A stretch of 64,000 nucleotides of DNA from Mytilus trossulus. Taxonomy: Eukaryota > Mollusca > Bivalvia > Mytilida > Mytilidae. This document shows, one piece after another, positions 56,345-64,000 of this stretch. The number at the start of each line of letters is the position of its first letter. Position 1 is the first letter of the stretch. The stretch lies in the NCBI RefSeq assembly GCF_036588685.1, contig NC_086378.1, positions 19,135,578-19,199,577 on the forward strand, in the 5' to 3' direction. The notes under the pieces are model-generated. The model made no database searches and was not told the origin of the DNA. It was given only the letters and a program-made list of their open reading frames with translations. The translations under genes and the position numbers were made by a program.

Positions 56345-59300
56345 ATGTCAGCAACAGATGGGCTGTGTTGCTGTGAATATGATAACTTGGATGGAGAGAG
56401 AAGTCACATACTGGCCTGTTGTTGTGATTGTGATGCTCTGGATCAGATAGCTGACAGGTTAATACATTGTTATACACAATTTGTAAAATACATTTTTAAA
56501 TATTTTTTATATAGGAAATGTATAACAATTCAGCATTTTATTCAACTGTTCAAATGGCTAAGCAGAGAAGGGGAAAAGAATTTCATTTTTTTTTAACAGT
56601 TTTCTAATTTTAAGGATCATTGCTTATGGGAACAGAATAACACTCTGGTACTGTATTTTGATTATTCTGCATAATATAAAAAAGAATATATATATGTGGT
56701 ATGATTGCCAATGAGACAACTCTCCACAAGAGACCAAATGACACAGAAGTTAACAACTATAGAACACTGTATGGCCTTCAACAATGAGCAAAACTCATAC
56801 CGTATAGTAAGCTATAAAAGGCCAAGAAAGGGCAATGTAAAAAAAATCAAATGAGAAAACTAACAGCTTAATTTATGTCATTATGTACAAAAACTGAAGG
56901 AAAAACAAATATGTAACACATACATACATAAATGTCAAACACTGAATTACAGGCTCCTGACTTGGGACAGGCACATACATACAGAATGTGGTGGGGTTAA
57001 ATATGTAAGTGGGATCCCAACCCTCCTTCTAACCTGAAACAGTGATGTAACAGTACAACATAAAAACGAACTATAAAAATCAGTAGAAAATAGCTAAACT
57101 CATCAGATGGATAAAAATACAAATAATACAAAGAGTGGACGTGGCCTGGTACTTGTATATCCCAACAAAAAAAAGACAGGAAGTACAGATCTAAGAGTAA
57201 TCGCAGGTACCGACAGCTTGACCTACATTTTTTTGTAAGCCATTAAAAAATCATGCATCCAAGACTAAATTATTATTTAGTACACATCCAATGGATTTAG
57301 TGTAATGATTTCATTTACAGTCAGAGAAAAACATGACCTTGTGCAATGCCATTTATTGAAATAAAAGTAGTGTAAACGAACAGTGATTGCTTGGTATTTT
57401 AGGTACTAAATGTATCTTAATACTTAGTTTAAGATGAAAAACTCTATCCTATAATGTAAACTTAGTAAGCTTCTGTAACAGTTTTCACTGTGAAAAGTCA
57501 GCACAAGGGTTAATAGTTGGCCAGCATATACCATTTAAACTATTATTGATAACAAAAATATATTTTCAGATGTTTTAAATGTGAGAAAATACCAGATGGA
57601 ATGGTTCAAAGGTTCTTTAATACATTGAATGACAGATGTCGTTTTCCAGGAATTTGTGGAAAAGGGGCTGTACGAATGAACCTGGACATTGTTGCACCGT
57701 GCTGTCTTGTTGTTGCCAGTATATATATATCAACCTATGGACCATATACAACATTCTTCATGTTGACTTTAATGCCAGTGTTTATGTTAAGTTTTTATTA
57801 TTTATGGAGAAAGAATACTCAAATGACTCGAACTCAGTTTTTTTACTCGTGGGGATTGACATCCGTTGTGTTGATGTTTCTTGTTTTTCATATATATACC
57901 ATATGCTTTAGAAAGACATTATTGTGGGAACATATTTTACTTTTTACAGCGTTCAGTCTTATGATATTTTTCTTTATTAAAACAAAGAAAAGTCCTAGTA
58001 TCTTACGACATGGGATAAAGGATGCTACTAGGGGAAAAAGTTCAAAACATGTGACAGTTAATTTAGAGAACAATACTCATGATAGAGTAGATGATATTTT
58101 GTCACAGGAAATAGCAGAGAAAGATGTCACATGGGTAGACTCAAGACCTATTAAAGGTAGGTGTTTGTATATCATGTATATGAAGGGTCTGTTTATTTGG
58201 AGATTTTTTTACCAGATTGAACGTTGATTTTCATCAGATGCATGTACTTCAATCACATGCCTATTTTCAATTATTTTATTGTGGCAAAGCTGCTTCAAAA
58301 TATATCTTCACTATTTTTGCACAATTAATTTACGCATATTATGTTACAGATTATTCATTTGAAATGTTTGACATCTTCATGGACAAATTTGTCATTTCAG
58401 TTTCAGCTCTTGGCTGGTCATAAAGTTATAGTATACATTTTTACATCCTCATGAGGAATTCCATCTTCTTTCACAGGGAGTCAAATATATTTTCAGCTTC
58501 CTACCAAATATATATAAAAAGAGATTCAGAGTTTAACTCAATGAGACATCAACCTGACATCACAAAAAGCCAAAACACAAGTGACTTTTCTATTTAAGCT
58601 TACATCATGTACATGTAATACCAAAGTTTCACATAGAAAACTAATACAAGTACAAGCAATAAAAAAATCATTGAATTTATACCATTTTTAGCTATAGGCA
58701 GTTAAGCTGCCTTATGTGAGCACCCTGGATTTGTCTGCTACCCAATATATGCTGAAATACGTGCCATTGTTATCATCTAGCTGGCTACTATATTATTTAT
58801 AACTTATTGGACAGTTTTTTCATACTCTTCATTCTGGATTACAAAAAATATGACCAGAAAAACCTTAAATGATCGTCGATTTTCCCAAAAGTTTTGAAGT
58901 TGCGAATAGGAAGTAGAGAACATTAGGAATCCTTATGTAGTTTATAATCCCATGAGCTTTTGGCTAAGATGTCAAAGAACAAATGTATAAAATATTTAAT
59001 CGCCGAAAATCTCTGAAGACAAGTAGTTAAGATTTCCCAAATTGCAAAACTCGTAGGAATATTGTTTGTCGTCAATACGTAGTCAACTACGTATATAAGT
59101 TCAACTGATCACGCTGTTGGCGGCAATTTTGAATTAGAAGACGAAATTTTCGTATCTTTTTAATTTGGACGCACAGCTTCAAATTAGCTCTGGTCCGGGG
59201 TCTGTGACCTTCCACTTTTACAGTCGAACTTTCTACTTAATTACTAGCTACGCCCGACTGACCTTGAAAGAAAATAAAAAAATAACTTTGCAAACATTTT

Positions 59301-62300
59301 TACCAAAGTTTCCTAAAAAACGATCTCACACTTATTTTCATCATTACTATTCATGACAGCGATGTTCAATTTGTTCAACCGCTAGCTTTATACAGAAAAT
59401 CGCCGATAAATAATGTGTAAATCCGAGTAAAATCGTATCTCACTTTCTGTCAAAAACAACATTGTAAATAAAATGGCTGCCGCGAGATTACAATATTGGA
59501 TCCATTTCCGGAAGTGGATAAGGGTAAGCTCGGGTTTTGGGGCTATGAACAAGGACGTATTTAACTAACATAATATACGTCCTTGCTATGAACTAAAAAA
59601 ATCCAGACAGGTGACAAAATACAGCTATGCATGCATGGTAAATAAATATAAACACTAGAATTGAAAACCAAAATTGTTTTAAAGAAAGAAAAAGCAGAAA
59701 ATATTTTGTACACCAATTTTAATGTCAAAATCCAATACAAGTGACAGCTGGGAACAGTTTATCTAACAATATATATGTTCCTGGTAACGGTATAATTTTT
59801 TTTATCAGTGATAAATGTTGGTAATGCATGTTAAATGCTTTTCAAGTTAAAAATATTACTGCAATTTCAAGGGGTATTTTTTTCTTCTCAATTTTGATAG
59901 GTCAGTTAAAATAGCTGGAAGTTTCTTATATAAAAAAGATGTGGTATGATTGCCAATGAGACAACATCCACAAGAAACCAAAATGACCAAAACTTGGTAA
60001 CGGTCAAGATCCCCACCCCAAACAATATATATGCATGTATGGGACAATATAACAAATCATATGAAATATAGGTGGAGTTCGTTGGGCCACTCTACCCCTT
60101 TCTGTTTGAGAATTTATAATGGTCGAGATCCACAATCTTAAACAATATATATTTATGTATGGGACAATATTAAAAATCAAATAAATTATAAAGGGGTCCC
60201 TATGGTCACTGTACACCTTCATGTTTGAGAACTTGGAAAATTAGAGATCGTCACCCTTAACCATATATAAATACTCATGTATAAGACTATATAACAAATC
60301 AAATAAAATATAGGGGAAGTCCCTGTGGTCACCCTACCCCTCATGTTTAAGAACTTTGAAACAAATAAAATAAAATATAGGGAGAGTCCCTGCAGTCATT
60401 TGATTGTGAAATTTGAAACAGTCGAGATCCCCACCTTTAAATTAAACCATATATATTCATGTATGAGATCCAATCAAATGAAATATAGGAAGAGTCCTTA
60501 GGGTCACCCTACCCACTCCTGTTTGATACTTAGAAACAGATGAGATCCCCACCCCTCAACCATATATATTCATGTATTGGACAATATAACAAATCAAATG
60601 AAATATAGGGGAAGTCACTGGGGTCCCCCACCCCTCTTGTTTGAAAACTTGATAACGGTCGAGATCCCACTCATAAACCATCTATATTCATGTATGGGAC
60701 AATATAAAAAATCAAATGAAAAAGCATGGACTAAAATTGGGAATTTTAAGCTAGGAGCCCAGACCAGATGTTTCATAATTAGTTTCTATATGTTCAACTG
60801 GTAACTGAAAGTTTAGGGACCCAGCTCAAAATCTAGGAGCCATGGGCGACTGGGCTATCTTCAAGTTTTATCCCTGAAAAGGGGTAGTCCCTATGGGTCA
60901 CCCCACACCCTCTTGTGTGTGTGTTTTGAGAACTTGTAAAAGATTTAAATACCAACGCCTAAACCGTATTCATTCCTGTCTTTCATTTCAAAAAGATTGA
61001 ATGACATACAAGGTCAATCTCATAGGCGACAAATATGCATATCACTTTGCTAAACCCTAACACCTGCCATTTTATTCCAAACTTAGACATCATGGAATTG
61101 GGGTGAAGGTGGGGGTCATTTACATTTACTATGAACAGGTCAGTTAGACCTCACTATTGATCCCTGTAGTAGTAAACATTTGTCTGATATGTGTCTCATA
61201 ACTTTTGTACTGTAAAACACAAACTTAGTTTTCTTTCCAGGGAAGTAAGTCTATTCCTACTTTTACAAGCTCGTACTAAAGTCAACTTGAACTACTAACA
61301 GTCAACTAATACAAACAATTACGCTCAACTAGAAGAACTGCAATCATTGCAAATTTGTACCACTGCTGACTCATGAAAGACTCATGACCATTCGTGGTCA
61401 TGTGAGTTGCTATTGAAAACCTTGTTAAAATATGAATTATTTGCCTTAAGGTTTAATTTATTAAATGAACATAAATGCACAATTATATATGAATGTTTAA
61501 TGTTTGTTCTTTTAAATCTTTAAAAAAAAGTTGAAGCAACATTGCCACAGTTTTCATAATTATGTTTGTCTTGGTTTTTGGTTAACTGCCTTCAGTGCTT
61601 ACAGCGCTTTGATTTACACATGTATATATTTGAAAAACAAGTTGAAACAACTATTACAGTCATTTAACATTTGCTAATCTTTTGTAGATGGAAAGTTAAA
61701 GATCTGGTGTGAAAATTGTCATTTTAAGAAACCTGCCAGATCTGGTCATTGTAATATCTGTAATGCTTGTATATCAGTCCGAGATCATCATTGTGTATGG
61801 TAAGTACTGTCTACATAATTTGTTCAACAACCTCTAACAATGAAGAACAGTCATATGTAGTTTGATATACATTTTGTAGTTGTAACTGTAGATTGTGGTT
61901 ACATTCACTACTTTGTTAAAAAACCTCTCCATATGAAGAATAGTCATACATGTATGTAGTTGGGATATACTTGTAACTGTAGATTCAGGTTAAATTCACT
62001 GATAATACAGTATGAACTAACTATATAAATAAGAAGATGTGGTATGAGTGCCAATGAGACAACTCTCCATCCAAGTCAGAATGTATAAAAATTAACAATT
62101 ATAGGTTAAAGTAGGTCATCAACACATTTGCCTTGGCTCACAACGAACAGCAAGCTATAAAGCCATTAAAGGGCTCCTTAATGACAAAGTGAAAAACAAT
62201 TCAAACAGGAAAACCAATGAATTAATCTATATAAAAAACTAAGAAATGAGAAACACTTTTGATCCACAACAAAAAAAAATAACCACTGAACAAAAAGCTT

Positions 62301-63081
62301 TCACTTTGAAATGCTTTCAAGGCTAACTTTTTTCATTTGTTATTTTTTACATTTTAATTATTTTTCAATTTTCTTGAACTAAAAATTCAGTACAACAAAA
62401 TCCCAATAACACTACAGGGCTAGCAAGCCACTGGGGCAATCAAGTATCTTTCCCGTCCGTTCGCTTTGACCGACCATCAAAATCAGTATCTAGTCGTCCT
62501 GTTGATCACCATATCTGGTTTACAGTCACATTTGTCATTTTTTCAATTTTTATCAAGTCAATGAAACATCAATCTTTTATTGTTAAATATAGAAATTCAA
62601 AGATATCACTTCACCATTGCAATATTCAAATATTTCAGATTTGAATACTGCAATTGTAAAAGCAGGTGTGCTAAAACATAAATACAATTGGTTGTCAAGC
62701 TGATATTAGCCTGATTTTCAAGTGCAGAATTGAAAAAAAGATTAATCTACATCTTTTTTTATTTTCAGGATTAATTGTGTATCCATGCATTTATGCTATT
62801 TTGTTTAAATACTTTATTTTTGGGGGTGTTGATTGCTTTATTTTATTCTTAGATCATGTAGATCGTAGATTCTATTACAGTATCTGTTTATTTGTTATTT
62901 GTAGGATTGATTGCTGTATAGGATCACATAATCATCGTTCATTCATCATGACCATGGCATTATTTTTATTTTGTGGTTTTTATGGATTTCACTTGACTAT
63001 GACCACAGTTTGTACACCGGAGATGTATCTAGGTTGGTTCCTGTTCCCCAGTGACTGTCGATTCCTTTATATAGATTTCCA
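56345..63081 (+). CDS. ZDHHC23: DHHC palmitoyltransferase, ZDHHC23-like (partial, 3' end outside window)
   Basis: Protein S-acyltransferase that attaches palmitate to cysteines of target proteins through a DHHC cysteine; a membrane protein. Exons: 56345-56457, 57570-58156, 61688-61799 and 62905-63081, in phase, covering ~330 residues; vertebrate ZDHHC23 is about 400 or more. The N-terminus carries the family's Cys-rich signature ([20 protein letters not shown]). Predicted membrane spans are near 77-92, 97-117, 128-149 and 156-174. Then comes a cytosolic loop and the DHHC-CRD ([33 protein letters not shown]) with D266-H267-H268-C269 intact, and the fifth span (284-304). The last spans and the C-terminal tail lie beyond 64000. 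The start is the first ATG of an exon whose acceptor is at 56266. The order of the four N-terminal spans and the CRD fits ZDHHC23 better than other DHHC families. Confidence 0.88.
56685..57190 (+). repeat. mussel-type interspersed repeat, long copy (subfamily 2)
   Basis: ATATGTGGTATGATTGCCAA, AACAATGAGCAAAACTCATA, CAGGCTCCTGACTTGGGACA, CAGTGATGTAACAGTACAAC. It lies in intron 1 of the palmitoyltransferase gene. Confidence 0.8.
59473..59523 (+). promoter_or_regulatory. promoter-like patch with a possible first exon
   Basis: In intron 2 of the palmitoyltransferase gene, AAAATGGCTGCCGCG (YY1-like) is followed by an ETS site CCGGAAGTG (59508-59516) and a strong donor AGG|GTAAGC (59524). The frame from the ATG reads [17 protein letters not shown], phase 0. 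That phase does not join the next palmitoyltransferase exon. It could be the start of an unannotated transcript or chance. Confidence 0.35.
59551..59584. mobile_element. 34-bp miniature element with 9-bp target duplications
   Basis: Perfect 10-bp inverted ends (AAGGACGTAT / ATACGTCCTT) around a 14-bp core, with perfect 9-bp direct repeats GCTATGAAC at 59542-59550 and 59585-59593. A 9-bp duplication is typical of Mutator-like transposition. It is intronic. Confidence 0.75.
59935..59995 (+). repeat. mussel-type interspersed repeat, short head fragment
   Basis: AAAGATGTGGTATGATTGCC, then ATCCACAAGAAACCAAAATG, followed directly by the minisatellite. Confidence 0.65.
59996..60960 (+). repeat. ~120-bp minisatellite, about seven units
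   Basis: Each unit holds GGTCGAGATCCCCACCC, AACCATATATATTCATGTAT, GGGACAATATAACAAATCAA, TGAAATATAGGGGAAGTCC and GGTCACCCTACCCCTC. The last unit is split by an unrelated insertion at about 60721-60875. It lies in intron 2 of the palmitoyltransferase gene. It is not a CRISPR array: units differ and the spacing is not spacer-like. Confidence 0.82.
62033..62260 (+). repeat. mussel-type interspersed repeat copy
   Basis: AGAAGATGTGGTATGAGTGC, CTCTCCATCCAAGTCAGAAT, GAACAGCAAGCTATAAAG. Intron 3 of the palmitoyltransferase gene. Confidence 0.8.
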
Positions 63082-63146
63082 GTAAGTATATCAAATAGAA
63101 TAAAGGAAGCACAAGGAAAACATAGTTCGAAAATAATTTAATGTGT

Positions 63147-63292
63147 TTAGGGGCCAGCTGAAGGACATCTCCAGGTGCAGGACTTTCTCGCTACATTGAA
63201 GACCTGTTGGTGACCTTCTGCTAGTGTTTTTTTCTATGGTCTGGTTGTTGTCTCTTTGACACATTCCCCATTTCCATTCTCAATTTTATATA
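63147..63292 (+). repeat. 'ggtcgggttgttgtc' interspersed repeat copy
   Basis: GGGGCCAGCTGAAGGACATC, TTGAAGACCTGTTGGTGACC, GTTGTCTCTTTGACACATTC and CTCAATTTTATATAA. Confidence 0.8.
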
Positions 63293-63319
63293 AATTTAGA
63301 AAATGTTAACTACTATTTT

Positions 63320-63455
63320 TGAAAGAGAGGCAAACAATACCAAATTGACATGTCAAAAACAGAAACAATAGAAAGACTTTCAACAATATACAAAAAACAG
63401 CAAAGAAAATTAGACTGAGCAACTTGAACCCTACCTAGAAACCAGGGGTGATATA
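63320..63455 (+). repeat. diverged copy of the repeat at 6735-6975
   Basis: AGGCAAACAATACCAAATTG through TAGAAACCAGGGGTGATATA, in the same order as the better-preserved copy. Confidence 0.5.
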
Positions 63456-63737
63456 TAATATTTCCTCCACTTACACTTTCTTCTTCTCAGCTACTTAGAG
63501 TTGTCTCTCTTTAACCTTGTAATTATTGACAGATATTCAGTTATTGTATCTTGTTTGGAAATATCTCTTTAATGTAATTGAAAAAGATGATTACTCACTT
63601 ATAGAAACACCCAAAGCTTACACATGAATAAGTAACAATTTTTGCAAGCTTAAAAAGTGTTATGGCATATGATTTATGACTTATAAAAATTGAAGTATTT
63701 TGTATATAATTTACACATATTAAACATTAATTAGATA

Positions 63738-64000
63738 TAAGAAGATGTGGTATGAGTGCCAATTAGACAAATTTCCATGGATGAGTTAACCATTATAGGT
63801 CAAAGTATAGTCTTAAACATGTCGCCTTGGCTCACACTGAACAGGGCATAAAATATGACTAGTGAGAAACCATTCAAACAGGAAAACCAACAGTCTAATC
63901 TATAAAAGAAAACAACACCAAAGAAATGAGAAACACTTATGAACCACATCAACAAACGACAACCACTGAACACCAGTAGTCAATTTCACAAAAAAACTTA
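63738..64000 (+). repeat. mussel-type interspersed repeat copy, cut by the window edge
   Basis: AGAAGATGTGGTATGAGTGC, CCATTATAGGTCAAAGTATA, AAACCATTCAAACAGGAAAA, CAACAAACGACAACCACTGA. Confidence 0.8.

Noticed and set aside
59996..60720. CRISPR-like array
   Set aside because: Eukaryotic context, units diverged along their whole length, and no short conserved repeat separated by unique spacers.
62777..63085. A 102-codon frame with hydrophobic runs
   Set aside because: It is palmitoyltransferase exon 4 (62905-63081) plus upstream intron. The acceptor at 62904 and the DHHC family alignment ([14 protein letters not shown]) define the exon.

Overview
The window is animal nuclear DNA, most probably from a bivalve mollusc close to the mussels (Mytilus). 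The evidence is: AT-rich sequence with long introns and GT-AG splicing; three intron-containing animal genes; and more than a dozen copies of interspersed repeats that I recognise from mussel sequence (the 'gatgtggtatgagtgccaatgagacaa' type and the 'ggtcgggttgttgtctctttgacac' type, cited by short cores below). The species call is inference.

Layout. 1-3.9 kb: a minisatellite, a small inverted-repeat element and a 5'-truncated LINE. 3.94-5.9 kb: a ten-finger C2H2 zinc-finger protein with an internally duplicated N-terminal region. 6-8.3 kb: repeats and unassigned DNA. 8.77-26.1 kb: a 12-exon gene for a 595-residue protein that I cannot name; the exon phases close exactly from ATG to TGA. Its introns hold several transposon relics, including a complete hAT deletion derivative with an 8-bp target duplication. 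A probable 3'UTR follows to about 31 kb. 32-38 kb: repeats, foldback elements and a ~180-bp tandem array. 38.1-41.6 kb: a very recent, imperfect tandem duplication. 40.7-43.7 kb: a four-exon gene for a membrane-anchored F-type (fucose-binding) lectin, whose first exon lies in the part of the duplication kept in only one copy. 44-47.8 kb: repeats and large palindromes.

47.8-53.1 kb is a 5.3-kb DNA transposon bounded by perfect 28-bp inverted termini. It carries a spliced transposase-like gene with a Cys cluster and three spaced acidic motifs. I cannot place it in a named superfamily. It is decayed (two frameshifts and one in-frame stop) and carries a tRNA-derived SINE and a 155-bp palindrome in an intron. 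This is the best candidate in the window for something poorly described. A second LINE fragment (minus strand) abuts it.

56.3-63.1 kb: the first four coding exons of a ZDHHC23-type palmitoyltransferase, which runs off the right edge. Its introns contain a minisatellite, a promoter-like patch and a 34-bp element with 9-bp target duplications.

The genes do not form a pathway. The shared theme is dense, layered insertion of small DNA transposons, in which older repeats serve as dated landing sites for younger elements.
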